DNA from: Galerina marginata | Lineage: Eukaryota; Basidiomycota; Agaricomycetes; Agaricales; Galerinaceae | Assembly (NCBI GenBank): GCA_023014335.1 | Contig: JAECYW010000029.1 | Coordinates: forward strand, 248,001 to 312,000 | Reading direction: 5' to 3' | Length of the DNA stretch: 64,000 nt | Program-made: the position numbers and the translations under genes | Shown here: positions 1-11,343 of the stretch, one piece after another | How the letters are laid out: the number at the start of each line of letters is the position of its first letter | Numbering within the stretch: position 1 is the first letter of the stretch | Notes under the pieces: generated by a model | The model's database searches: none | What the model was told of the DNA's origin: nothing | Seen by the model: the letters and a program-made list of their open reading frames with translations, nothing else

Positions 1-420
1 TCGACTCAGCGACGTCAACAGTCGAGGCGGAATGACTATCTTGATTTCATTGTTCGTCAGTACGCTGCCGGTAGCCAATGTGACGATTCTGCTCTTTCCA
101 ACGGCCCGTGGAAGTCGCTGATGTTTGAGCTGGGCCGCGTGGACGACCCTGTGAGTCAACCCTTTCTTTTTCGCCTGCGAGAAAAAACTCATTTAACCCT
201 TTTTTGCACCTCTCATCGTCCATTCCCTCTCATCCAGGATAACCTTGGCTGCTCATTTTTCCCCGCGAAACCTTCCCGCCCCTCAGAAACAGTGACCGCG
301 CCCCAAGTTGTTGCAGCGCCGTCCTTGAATACGTTCTCGAACATCGACAACTGGGCCGAGCACGGGCAGCCTGGGCCTCCAGCTCCACGCTCCTCCTTTC
401 CGTCGACATCTTCCCGATGA
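1..420 (+). pseudogene. 3' end fragment of an unidentified gene, inverted copy at 5187-5450
   Basis: An open frame enters from the window edge and reads through a short exon ending near 150 with residues ELGRVDDP, then a GT-AG intron (151-237), then an exon ending in a stop at 418-420. The intron starts GTGAGT and ends CCAG. Bases 1-240 are found again in reverse orientation at about 5187-5450, intron included, with many substitutions, so at least one of the two is a non-functional duplicate. I do not recognise the protein family. The start of the gene lies outside the window. Confidence 0.4.
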
Positions 421-561
421 GCCAATGCGACGAGTAGCAGCAGCGACGAGGAAGATTAAGCGAAGGTCGACCGTGGTATCAACATCCACCGTGCGCCAGA
501 CCAAAAATTATTTACTCCCATTTTTGACGACGGTATTTTGATCGAGAACGGCGAGCTGATA
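421..561 (+). pseudogene. RPB1 fragment (RNA polymerase II largest subunit)
   Basis: From 466 the frame reads residues matching the RPB1 segment around INIHRAPD and FDDGILIENGEL, the conserved pore/funnel stretch after the active-site region. It is joined at about 562 to unrelated sequence. Bases 421-465 match the stretch at about 27,075-27,120, not RPB1. The same RPB1 segment is present in the longer pseudogene at about 29,660-29,760, so this is a second, much shorter broken copy. It cannot encode a polymerase subunit. Confidence 0.75.
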
Positions 562-636
562 GGGTTCAAACGCTGGTTTCCTACATGAAGCCCCTCAGAC
601 CGCAGCAGGAAAGCTAGAGTGCATTTCCAATACCCC

Positions 637-1216
637 TTTCTTCCACCATTGTGGATGGAAGCCGTTAGCACTCATTGTGCGGTCTTTGGGGTGCACTCTC
701 TTGCAGTCGGTTATTCCTGAAGTGATTTCCTTCCGAACAAACCGCTCCTTGTTCTTTCCTAGGGTAACCTGTTTTCGAGACATAAAAACTGCCAGAAACG
801 ATATAATTTCCTCCAACCTTCCAAGAGATTAGGGGAAAGAATTTTTTTGCCCGACCACGAGCTTGCTCCAAATTATTGTCGTTACAATTTCAAAGGAGCG
901 CGTTGTACACTTTGGAGATTGATGCTTAATCGCTAACGCTGAGAGGCTGCTATGGAGCCGGTTGAATCGCCAGCACGGAAACGTTGCTGTGGTCCTTCCT
1001 GGATTTCTGCAATGCCCATTGCTGTTCGAAGCTCCTTACTTTGGCCAGCAACGGGTTGTTCGACTGCACTCGCATTAGCCCAAGAAAACGGTTTCCTCAC
1101 GCTACCAAGGCGCCTTCTACGTCGTCCTTCGAGTTCATTTTGAACCCCCCACACATCGCGTACTGTAGTTGCGGAAGCCACCGACATATGCGACCCCGAC
1201 CCCCGAACGTCACCAG
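637..1216. repeat. Dispersed module pair shared with 31,235-31,700
   Basis: Bases 637-835 are closely similar to 31,235-31,440 (leader module), and 945-1216 to 31,485-31,740 (second module, beginning with an ATG that reads MEPVE followed by ARKR). The second module recurs at 6590-6960 and 26,025-26,395. No copy keeps one uninterrupted frame for the whole module, so I annotate a repeat and not a gene. It lies just downstream of an RPB1 fragment here and at 31.2 kb, so the two loci share a joined ancestor. Confidence 0.7.
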
Positions 1217-1540
1217 TTTTCATGTTGTCGACGACGATGCTTCTCTCAAATTCATCCATGTCAATATTCCCACTGCTCAGCCTGTCAAATCGAGAGCACA
1301 AAGAAAACATACATACATCGCAGACTTGAGGGTTTTGGTATGCTTGAGAGCCGCTGTCTGGGCATCATGACAAGTGCTGTCATTTCGTCAGTACGTGTGC
1401 TATGACCAACCGTTTTGAATGCCCACATTTCACCACTTTCAAGAGCATATACTCGAGTACACGAGGATATCTTCGCCTCTGTTGATGAAGCGAGCAGATC
1501 GGGGAATCGCCTCGTTCAACTCTGCAGTCCACAAATACAA
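1217..1540 (-). pseudogene. Inverted partial copy of the WD40 gene
   Basis: The minus strand matches 10,150-10,470 of the WD40 gene, including parts of at least three exons and the introns between them; the stretch reading GNIDMDEFER is recognisable. Because introns are retained this is a genomic duplication. The copy lacks both ends of the gene and is not expected to be functional. Bases 1541-1734, between it and the next gene, show nothing I can name. Confidence 0.8.
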
Positions 1541-1734
1541 TGTATTGTAGTCATAGGTGGCAAAGTCGTACCTTTTGCGACAAATAGATGAGTTCTATGC
1601 GTGAAATGTCGAAAGTAGACCATGCATCTGCAATAGTTGGGTTCTATTGGTGCTATAGTACAAATTGTAACATAGTAAGTACACTTGACAGCCCAAAGAT
1701 AGGTTTGTTGGGCGTAATAAAGACGTTAAATTTG

Positions 1735-3851
1735 CTAGACTTCCTGGCTAAATAACTCGCTGAGTCCATAATCGGAAATCTCATCCAAGCCATAAGCATC
1801 TGCTTCCCAGCCCTTTGCCTCAAGAGGTTGGAAGCTGCCGGTGAGTAGTTGTTGTCCGGGGTTCATCTCCAAAAATCTGCATTCAGTGAGGTTGTGCACG
1901 TACTGTAGAATGAACGGGTTGGTCATACCTTATTGGGCCGCGAATATACTTTCTCGACTCAGAAGCTACGAGCTCTCTTTCGCTCTCGTTACAAGGAGAG
2001 GGACATGCCTTTATAGATAATAAGAGGAGGCAGCCAGTGCTGAGTAAGGCTTGACTTACTGGACAGAACTCTTCTATGCATGCACGCATAGAACCAGCGT
2101 AAAGCGGATGGCGGTGGAGCCGGCGGCCTGCCTCAGTTAGTGGCCACGATCCTGATGATACTAGTGCATTCATAAAAATGTATTATCCACTCGAGATACA
2201 CCCACCGTTCAAACGATAGTTCTAGAAAAGTTGGTAAGCAGCTCAGAAAAATGAACAACAGATAAGAGGATATTACAATCAATGTGACTGATGTCGCTAT
2301 CTTTTCTGCAGTCCAGGTAGGGCCATACGGGACAACCCATGCGATATCGTAGTCACAGGATTGGAAGTTGATGTCGAGCCGGCGCCCAGGACCTGCGCAT
2401 GCGGCACCTCGGAGAAGGACCTTTTTCCACGGATAATATAGGACATTTCTGCGCTCAGCATTACTAAAGTACAGCTCTTCAAGAACTAATAATCGTGCCA
2501 GGCCGCTCGGACGGTTGGGTGACGGATGGCAAAAAATCTACAACGTCTAAGTTCAATGCATAAACGAGTTAGCTACTCAACATACCGAAGGGTCAATTCT
2601 TGGGCGTGAAAGCGAAGGGAGGTAGACCTCATAACCCCGTTCCGCGTATTTTGCTAAACGTACTTCATATGAGGGAGACCTTCTTGTCAGGTCTACGGTG
2701 TTGGCCTGCCTAATGCAGGATGCCAAAGCTCTTGGATTGGTCCATACACGCTGACCTGAATGCAACACAATAACTTACTTAGAGCTGCATTTGAATTTAA
2801 AGTGGGATTCTCACCGTCATAGGCAAAACAAGCCGAGTCAATATCAAAACCTGCTAATACTTCTGCGGGAGAGAGGTATAGCCTCAAGACAATTTGCACA
2901 GGTCTGGCTGGGAAGAGTGCTGTTGATAAAGTGAGAAATCTGGAAGTAATTTTAATAAAGGGCATACTGTGAATGGAGACTACGTTTGGTTTGCGGACGC
3001 AAATCACTTTGAAAGGAAGTGTGTTGCAGATGGCATGGTATATTTCGACCATTTTTGCCTTTGCCTACGATGAAGAATATTAGCTGGGCATCCTGGAGAA
3101 AAAAACCTACAGATCAATTTACCTGAGTTGCGTTCAACCCGTAAAGGAAAAGATCGATGTCGGAGGCCGCAAAAACAGATTGATATCGGTTGTTTCTTGC
3201 TTTAGTGGTGGAATTGCCGTCGAAAGGTTCGAGACATGCCAGTACAGCGCCTCCAGCAGCGATAACATTGTTCCAGGATATGTTTGAGAGTATTTTGTGG
3301 GTGAAGATGTTCCAGTTCCGTTGAAACTCGCCTAAAGTAGGAACAATAGACAGAGTTCCTGGGGTTTTTCGAAGATGAGATGCCAACGGCATGATGAAAT
3401 GCTCGTCATGATATTCGCCAAATGGCCTTCCGATTACTTTCCAGATGTCTTGATCCTGGGCGAAGACGTCAAAAAGGCCGACAAAAGGATCTACGAGGTC
3501 AGAGCGCCTTTGTTCGCTAGCAAAAATCCTTCTGAGGTTTTCTTCATGGCGAATTGCAGTCTGTAAGAAGGGGTCTAAACGTTGACCGATTGGGAGAGCA
3601 AGAACGGCTTCAAGAAATAGCTGCACATTGCCATCTGGGTTGAGATGGGCTTCTTGTGCCCCGTCGACAACTCTGGAATTCGATATGGGGAAGAGTTGTC
3701 GCAAGCACGCCAAAAATAGTTGAAAGCACATGTTGGTTGAATCAAGTAAGTCGAAGACGCAGAGGACGGCGGAACAGTTGAATGCGTAGCAGCTCTGCAA
3801 ACCCCAGTCATTAAAAGGCTTTTTGTGTTGTCTACTTGTGGTGCAGACCAA
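1735..3851 (-). CDS. Conserved large fungal protein with SDIDLFLYGL motif
   Basis: A multi-exon minus-strand gene. Exons I can join in frame: 3851-3123 (contains AAGGAVLA and SDIDLFLYGL), 3064 down to about 2815 with one internal intron, 2755-2586 (contains NTVDLTRRSPSYEVRLAKYA), about 2513 down to 2210 (contains GLARLLVLEEL), about 2163-2060, 2008-1929 and 1876-1735, ending in a TAG. Splice sites are GT-AG and phases agree. The order of motifs matches a conserved fungal family that databases often label ankyrin-repeat or hypothetical protein, from my memory of the family. I see no ankyrin repeats in the part present. The 5' end is unresolved: there is no ATG at the upstream limit of the first frame, so an upstream exon or a 5' truncation is likely. 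The glycine-pair followed by D-x-D is reminiscent of nucleotidyltransferases, which is inference only. Confidence 0.75.
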
Positions 3852-4430
3852 ATAAAATCATTCCACGGCCAGGGTCGAGGGAGGGATAAGCACAGAACGT
3901 AAGGAGTTCTGGGACAGAACAGTGAGAAAGTGCCTACGACGCCAACAGTTGTGAGTCATGACAAGCGCCGTGAAGGATGAGAAGGTGGTAGAACCGAACA
4001 AAGGGAAGTCACCGAAGGTGGTGAGTCACAAAAAGCGCCGCTTTTAGCGCCTAGAGAAACACAAACAAAATAGTATGAGTCGTTTCGTGGTGGGACTGGT
4101 CAGCGACGACGGGGGACTTTCTCCGCCTAATTTAGGCTAGGTGTATTTGGGCGGTGCCAAACTGCTGCGTACTGCTGCCAGTAAATGAATCGTGCGAGTC
4201 ACCTTTTGACGAGCGCGCGTCGGGTGATAAATATCGATAAATCCCGAGAGTGCGTCGGTCGTTCTCCAACGATGGGCGTGAGAGTCGCCCTTGACAAGGA
4301 GCGTCGGGCGATGACTCCAGCGCTTCTGCAGGAACATGGTCAATTGAATCTCGTGGGAACGAAGCATGATCCCTACGCCCACAAAATGATTACAACCGAG
4401 TTTCTTTCGCTCCTACATATTCCCTTAGGG
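3852..4430. other. Intergenic stretch, short degenerate repeats
   Basis: No gene recognised. The words GTGAGTCA and AAGCGCCG are repeated around 3950-4060. An 88-residue open frame at 4185-4451 has no recognisable domain and I do not call it. Confidence 0.4.
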
Positions 4431-4830
4431 ACAAACTACCGTGACCGGTGACCCCCGATGGCGAATCCGAGTTGACGACTTATCTGAAACTTCTGACTCG
4501 GAACAGCAAGGGTCAGGTAGAAACAGCATCGAGGTCTTGTCGCCGGACTCAGTAAGAAAATGAAAAGTTCACTCCAGCTCACACCGTTTCTTTGGCGGGC
4601 CCTTACAAAGAAGAGCTACAGCAAGACTCTACAAGGGTCAAGAGTCAACAGCATCTGCCAAATGGCGTCTTCCTTCCTGCATTATTTACCAAACCTCTAC
4701 AAAGAGCACTGGCTAGGTCGGGCCATCCTGAAAATTCATTTGAAGGCCGCTTGCGAAAACTTTCGACGAAGAGACAGCAAGGGACGACCAAGAAGAGAGT
4801 GTTGTCAGGAGCGTAGTTGAATCTGACTCG
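4431..4830 (+). pseudogene. Decayed copy of the 7778-8569 gene
   Basis: Residues LSETSDSEQQ at about 4480-4510 and then pieces equivalent to VNSICQM, the EEHW stretch and AASENFRR of the intact gene at 7778-8569 appear in order, but in different frames and without usable splice sites. Similarity continues downstream to about 5000. The orientation is opposite to the intact copy. It is a broken relic. Confidence 0.7.
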
Positions 4831-5890
4831 AGCCGCAAGGGAATAATTGATAGAATGAGCAATATAATCAAGTCATATAGCGTCGACCCGCGCCAAACGG
4901 ATTACATAAATGAGTGCGTCAGATTCAGCGCTCGCAAGCGCGTCAGGCACATTATAAAATGAACCCGTCTCGCTCTGAATCAGGTACGGAATGGACAAAC
5001 CTACCAGCTACACAATGGTGCGTCACCCTAACTCTGATGACAACCCAGGCGATTCCTTGTCCGAAGACATTGAGATGAACCAGGTCAACAACCTCTTGGA
5101 TCCGGTAATTTCACCACCAAAGCTTTCAGTACGCCCTATTCATCGAACCGGCTTTTGCAGGACGAAACTGAAAACCTCGCAACTCATTGAGCCCTCATGG
5201 CTATCCTGGATGCAAGGGAATGGACGATGAGAGGTACGAGAAAGGATTAAATGAGTTGCTTGTTGCAGGCGAAAAGAAAAGGGTCACTCACAGGGTCGTC
5301 CACGCGGCCCAGCTCAAACATCAGCGACTTTCACGGGCCGTTGCAAAGAGCAGAATCGTCACATTGGCTACCGGCAGTATAACGAAGAAACAATAGGCGA
5401 AATAAAGATAGTCATTCCGCCAGGACTGGTGACGTCGCTGACTCGATGTCGACCTTGACAATATAATGAGGATACGGGGAGTGATATGCGACCTTTATGA
5501 CTTGGGAGAAATGTTGCTGGGAGATAAATCAAATACTGCTCCTGAAGGTCTAGACATTGAATCACGTCCCCCGAACTTGGCTCGCAAGCCTGGTCCAGCA
5601 GAAATGAGAGATACAGAGTCGACGACGTAGTAGTACTTGCTGCAAAGCCCTGCGATTTCAGTCCACCAAAGCCACCAGCGCCTTTGGGCTCCGGAATAAC
5701 TAAGTTGGTTCACCAGGCTCGACCGGGGCAGACTTCTCGGCATCCAAATTGACTTCCTCCACTAAGAATTTTGAGAAGCCGAAGCGGGGCTTCACAAGTC
5801 GCTCGAGCATCATTCAAATTGTAAGAAAACTCTAAGAAGTCGGAATCGAGTCTAATGGAGTACAGCAGCGTGTCAGCGATAGCGATTTGG
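4831..5890. other. Mosaic of relics, no intact gene
   Basis: 4831-5000 extends the similarity to the region downstream of the 7778-8569 gene. A 79-residue frame at 4991-5230 is unidentified. 5187-5450 is the inverted copy of bases 1-240. 5460-5880 contains remnants of open frames on the plus strand interrupted by stops; I cannot assign them. Confidence 0.5.
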
Positions 5891-7467
5891 CCCAGTCCGA
5901 TGCAAAACCCAGTGGCGATACCGTGCACAACCTGGATGACAGAGGAATGAGCAGCGGGTGATCGCGCTACTCCTCTGCTAATTCTACGACTCCGATCTGG
6001 TCTTGAGGCAGTGAGGCGAGGTCGAGGGTTGAGCTTGACATGCTTGACATGCAAATCGTGATGTTTAACTCTGTTTGGCTTTCCAAACTCCCGGTTACCC
6101 GTCGGAGCTCTTCTTCTAGATCTGCGCGTCTTGACCACTCCTTTCGCCAGATGGTGCAAGCAAGTGGTTCTGCGTCGTTGTCTATTGGCTCTGAAGGGCC
6201 TGCTCCTTTCACCTTGGTGCGAGCTAGCAAAAAACCCCTCAGACTTCCCGTTACACATCCCATAGGCGAACCCAAATTATTGTCCTTACGCCGTAGGCCG
6301 ATGACGCGGTAAGTGGACTGTGTGCCTCTCAGCGTGCGCTTATTCATCTTCAAACAGGGCCTTACGACCACTTTGAACAAATTGCGCAGCGAGATTTGTC
6401 TGCAAAGCCCAAATTGTTAGTGCTCTCTATTCATTTTTTTCAAAACTCAACTAAGCTTCGAATGTCTCTGAATCAAGTGGTTATATGCGGCGCCTTCGTC
6501 GTTGAACTGCCATTGCGAGCAGTGCAGACTTCATTCTGGAGTTTCCAGAACGACGCTTAGTCCACCAACGCTGAGACGCTGCCGTAGATCTACCTATGGA
6601 GCCGGTTGAATCGCTAGCACGGAAACGTCGCTGTGGTCCTTCCCCCCATCTGGATTGACTACACTTTATGGACTCTCGATTTCTGCAATGCTCATTGCCG
6701 TTTGAACCCCTTCACTCTGGCTAACAACAGAACTTGGACTGCACTCGTATTGCCATTAGCTCAAGCACCCGGTTTCATGTCGTTCATTTCGAACTCCCAA
6801 CATATCGCGTGCCCGCATGTGCTACCCCAACACCCGACGTCATGCTGCTCAAGAGAACGCCTTCGATTAAATCTGGTGGACCTAACCTTGACCTAGCACA
6901 TCCGGAGCCTCATGGTGCTGGTAGCTCAGGAGGGCTGGTTCCGCAGGGTCAGGAACCTCATGCATGCTGAATCTGATTTCGCTGCAAATCGTCTCTTCAA
7001 TGGCTTCCTCTTCCTCAACTACTGTTTACCGCCTGGGTCGGCTATATCATACTAGACCGTCGTCATCGACGACGACCGTGCCATCGTGCCTTCCAGCAGT
7101 GACCGGCGACTCTAATTCATCCTCTGCGAGTGGTCAACAGCAACTTTGATTCTTCGTCTCCCTGTCTGTGGTTACTCAGATCATCGACTCGGAGAGTCAA
7201 ACTGTATCAACGGCAGTTGAGTTTGGAGCAGTCGAATGCAACCTTCTGGGGAGTTATCCAATTCAGAATATTCGCATTTGGTCATCCTTCCCACAGATAC
7301 GTGGCTATAGGCTGAATATCTTCCTTCAGCAATTTGCCGCTTTGTGTGATGCAATTGACGAAGAAACTTACGTGCCGGAAAATTGCATCTCCGTCATATA
7401 ACCTACCCAGACGTTCTAAAGGTCTCACTCCGATCTCCTTGCCCTAGCTTCGAACGACATCCTAACG
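5885..7467. repeat. Long direct repeat, copy 1 (copy 2 at 25,320-26,898)
   Basis: The offset to copy 2 is a constant 19,435 bases from about 5890 to 7225, so there are no indels across that stretch, and all shared open frames translate identically between about 5967 and 7149. Both ends are more divergent: a few substitutions before 5920 and many substitutions and indels after 7225. The repeat includes the MEPVE module (6590-6960). Frames at 6964-7149 and 7168-7401 look protein-like but I do not recognise them. I infer fragments of an unidentified gene inside a mobile or duplicated segment. Confidence 0.9.
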
Positions 7468-7777
7468 GAATATATTCGGCACGTCTGGGTGAAGACGGAA
7501 TCAGAAACCCTCGCAGGCGGTCCAAGCTCTCTCTATTTTGTTGTTTTCCTTCATTTCTCCCTCCCAACTTTGTATGTTTGCTACGGCTAAAGAGGGGGTC
7601 GATACTCTGTGAAGACCTCGCCGCCGAAGTGGAACGAGGCACAGCTTGTGATCAGCGTGTGTAGTGTGTAACCATCGAGTCACCATTTTGCGCTGGACTT
7701 TATTATTATATTGCTCATTCGAATTCTCTTCATCAGATCTACTATCAATCACTCCTCGCTGCTCGAGTCAAAACCCA
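7468..7777. other. Intergenic, downstream of 7778-8569 gene
   Basis: No gene recognised. The part nearest 7777 matches the region after the relic copy at about 4820-4900. Confidence 0.4.
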
Positions 7778-8569
7778 CTACGCTGCTGACAACACTCTCG
7801 TCTTGGTCCCCCCTTGGTGCTTCTCTTCACGTCGAAAATTCTCAGAAGCCGCCTTCAAATGGAGCTTCAGGATGGCCCGAACTGGCCAGTGCTCTTCGTA
7901 CTTGTCAACGATTGGATGGTTTTGGGCAACCTGAGCTTTGGTAAATAACGCAGGAAGAAAGACAACAGCGCAAAAAAAAGGAGACCATTTGGCAGATGCT
8001 GTTGACCTTCGCAGAGTCTTGTTTGCTGTAGCTCTTGGTCCTATCTAACTGCATATCAGCCATCTTCTTTATAAGCGCCTGCCAAGGGAAAGTGTGTGTG
8101 TGAGTCGCAGTTATTGGGTTAGAATGAAGTAGACGCTTACTGTGACTTTTCGTATTTCTTCCTTACCCCAGGCATTAAGGGCTTCGTCGATGCTGTATCC
8201 GCCTGACTTTGGTCGCCCAGGTTCACCGGAAGGCTTAGGAATCTTCTTCATTGAAGCGACCAACACTTGCTGTTCCGAATCGGAAGTTTCAGATAGTTCG
8301 GTTAATTCGGATTCGCCGTCGTCGTGGTCGGTAGGATCGGAAACAGAAACGCCGTCGACTGAAGGAGTAAGTTCCCGGCTCGGTGGCGCTCCTTCACCCT
8401 CTTTCAGTCCTCTGGGTCCGAGGACGAAATGAGTCCTGGGTGTGATTACTGAAGGAGGCGGAATCGCATTAGGGGCGAAAGAGATTCGGCTGGTAATTAG
8501 TGGGCGGTGTCTAGAGATCATTGAAAGGATGCTGGATGTTCTGCCTTTCCGCGAGATTTCATTGACCAT
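7778..8569 (-). CDS. Multicopy Agaricomycete protein with IPKPSGEPGRP motif
   Basis: Three exons on the minus strand: 8569-8141, 8078-7986 and 7930-7778. They give 143, 31 and 50 residues with all junctions in phase 0, and a TAG stop at 7778-7780. The first intron has a strong GTAAGC donor; the second donor (GTCTCC) is weak. The protein has an acidic serine-rich N-terminal half (around residues 75-100, SETSDSEQ), then KIPKPSGEPGRPKSGGYS, then a helical C-terminal half ending in a basic stretch. This layout matches a family present in many copies in mushroom genomes and of unknown function, from my memory. A decayed opposite-strand copy lies at 4431-4830, so the family is part of the local mosaic. 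Confidence 0.7.
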
Positions 8570-9541
8570 TTATGTTCCTGCGGAACCGCTGAGAAACACA
8601 AACTACAGGGTTGCGAAGTCGAGTCATGCATCGCCCGACCCGCTTGTCAAGGGCCACGATTCATCGGGATTGCCTGTTGGAGATGGTTGCAATCTGTTGA
8701 GTAAAGTCCCGCAATTCATAGTCTTGCCCAAGGACGCCGGCCTCCGGGGCCCAAACAGCACGAAACAGACGAGCTGTTTGGTTGGCCCGCTGAGCCCGAA
8801 AACACGGCGAGCCCCAATCAACGCCAACTACATCCTGCCCACGCCTGTGGACAAAGTCTCAAACTACACTTGATTGCTAGCGTGGAGGCACTGCCGCGAA
8901 TCCTGTTAAGTACTCTCAGTGAATTGTTTTGTTAGCTTCGAATTTTCCTTTTCAACTTCCCTGTGGGCGGAGGTCGAGTAGCCGAAGGGGATTGACGGAA
9001 TCTAATGCCGGATTTCCGTGGCTGGTGGTTGTCAAGCGTTAGCGTACATCCTATTCAACACACCCACCACTTTCTGTATCTTATGGAATCGCTGTTACGT
9101 CCCTCGAGACATGCGCTTTCCGATTGTCGAGGACGCTGTTTCGGGTATCGCTTGACGCGTTCTGCGCCCTCGTCAGGGCCGGCTTACGTGTATGACTTAG
9201 GATTCCCATGGTGTCGCGAGTCATAAATGGCCCAACTACCCCCTCGTTAAGTCTTCAAGAGTGGCCCTCACGGTGTTCATTTCAGGTTTCACCGTCGCAG
9301 ATAGCGGACCCAGTGCTGCGCTCGAGGTGACTCGACTTATGGTATAAAATGCAGATTGGTCCAAGACGCAAACTGCGCGGTGCTAATCGCTTGATTAATA
9401 ACCCAACAGAACAGACGATTTTGGAATGGAAATGTTCTTGCAACGATACTGGAATCGCCTTTTTCTTCCTGCCCATGTTCGTTTCGACCTTTGTCACCGT
9501 TTGACTTATTTGACTGACATGACTTCACATCTCCTCGACAG
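8570..9541. other. Intergenic stretch
   Basis: Contains open frames up to 143 residues (8442-8873, plus) that overlap the first exon of the minus-strand gene and look like shadows. I see no recognisable domain. The end of this stretch should hold the promoter and first short exon of the WD40 gene. Confidence 0.4.
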
Positions 9542-11343
9542 AAATACCGCCTCGTTGCGAGAATGGAGAGCCACCACGGCCCAATCAATTGCTTCGCAGT
9601 TGTCGGAGACGCAGAAATGCTCGCTAGTGGCGGTATGCCCTTTGCTGGTTTATAGTGCCGAGCTATGACTTCACGCTGCTTAGGTGACGACGAGACCGTT
9701 CGAATTTGGGACCTCACTTCCTTCGAGTTGAGAGAAACTCTGATTGATAAGGCAGGCCATTGGGGTCAAGTCACTTGTTTGCACTGGATACGTTTAGATG
9801 GTAATATATCCGGCAGTGGTCTGTTGTCCGTCGGGACGGGCAGAGGGCGTGTTGTAATCTACAAGCGGCAAAAAAGAAGGGTGTGTCCTCTCAATAGCCG
9901 GCAATAGTCTTTCGGGCCAACTAATTACTCTCACTTTTTACTAGGACCGTTTTGTGGAAATATCAGATACCCAAGTTTTTAATTCCGGCGACAGTGTTGA
10001 AACCTTAGCCTTCGATCCCATTAATTTCCGTCTCGTCATGACCAGCCACCACGGAAAAATTAAGATGTCTCGACTTGTTGGAGAAGGTAACGAATCTCTA
10101 CATGGCTGGTTCTTCTTACTGATCTCTTCTATATTAAGATATATCGCCTTTGTGGACTGTAGAGTTGAACGAGGCGATTCCCCGATCTGCTGGCTTCATC
10201 AACAAAGGCGAAGATATCCTCGTGTATGCTCTTGAAAGTGGTGAAATGTGAGCGTTCAAAACGGTTGGTCATAGCACACGTACTGACGAAATGACAGCAC
10301 TTGTCGTGATGCCCAGACAGCGGCTCTCAAGCATACCAAAACCCTCAAGTCTGCAATGTATGTATGTTTTCTTCTTTGTGCTCTCTCAATTTGACTGGCT
10401 GAGCAGTGGGAATATCGACATGGATGAATTTGAGAGAAACATCGTCGTCGACAACATGAAAACTGGTTACGACGTATATTCGATCCATCGCTCCACACCT
10501 CTCCATACTTTCGACGTTCCGAATAGCAGAAATTTCGTTAGAATGGTCGTGTTTGGGGAGAAGGGTACCGTGATTGTCGGCGGCAGTGACCATGGCAAAG
10601 TGTATCTCTTCGATCTGAAAGCGTCTCAGCAACCTGTGCAAACCTTTATGCATGGAAAACCAACAACTCTCTTACAGGCGACTATAGTAAGACACTTTTA
10701 GTATTTTTCCGAATCGGTCGATAGATTTTTTTTTCTGTAGACAGCAAGCACGGAGAATCGGCACCTCATTATGACAGGCAGCTCTGACGACAAATCGTCC
10801 ATCTGCGTATGGGAAAAGCCGGCAAGTCAATATCTATGTAGTGTTTATCCGTTCGATTGATCTGTAACGGATAGACGCAGCGTGCGCTACTGCAGAAGAG
10901 GCGCGAGACCGAGAGGCGAGGAGAAGTTGGCCTGGTGGTTGCTCTTCTGCTTTTGCACCTGGTTTTGGTGGTTGTCTCTCCAGCGTGGTTTCAAGCATTG
11001 AAAAGTTTATGCAAGGTACTACCAGATGTCATTCTTTTGGATGGAACTGACACACTTTCTCCAGGATTTGACCCAGATACCCACAAAGGCGCGATCTGTT
11101 GCGGAGAAGGTGGTAGTCGACCCATTCAAGACCGCACTAGGTGAAGAACCAACTCAAGGAGCCGCTGAAGGCTCTTTGGTGATTTCCCGCGAAGTTCTGA
11201 TGCAACTTCCTCATGACGTTTTGATGCAGCTTGGGCAGCAGACTGCAAGCAGTATTCGTACTGCACGACCACTGCCCCTGAATATTTTGCGGGACTCTGA
11301 GGAGGATGCCGTTGAATCTGTCGCCAAACTGGTACCGGAGTAG
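9542..11343 (+). CDS. WD40-repeat protein with C-terminal membrane helix
   Basis: Exons: 9542-9632, 9684-9880, 9945-10086, 10139-10247, 10298-10357, 10407-10686, 10741-10821, 10875-11015 and 11065-11343 (TAG stop). From the ATG at 9563 this gives 452 residues with every phase consistent; the frame is open upstream to a good acceptor at 9541, so a short first exon (possibly ATG-TTC near 9487) may precede it. WD40 signs include DDETVRIWDL, the later GSDHGKVYLFDL and a SSICVWE blade end. After the propeller comes a charged stretch and a hydrophobic helix (residues LVVALLLLHLVLVVV, encoded at about 10,930-10,975), then a polar tail of about 110 residues. The intron after 10,821 is GC-AG (GCAAGT). 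Likely role: a propeller scaffold anchored to a membrane; partner unknown. A partial inverted copy lies at 1217-1540. Confidence 0.85.

Noticed and set aside
952..1143. MEPVE open frame as a real gene
   Set aside because: Four copies exist in the window and their frames shift relative to each other within the module, so it behaves as a repeat and not as a conserved coding sequence.
8142..8873. Plus-strand frames over the IPKP gene
   Set aside because: Antisense shadows of the first exon of the 7778-8569 gene; no independent evidence.
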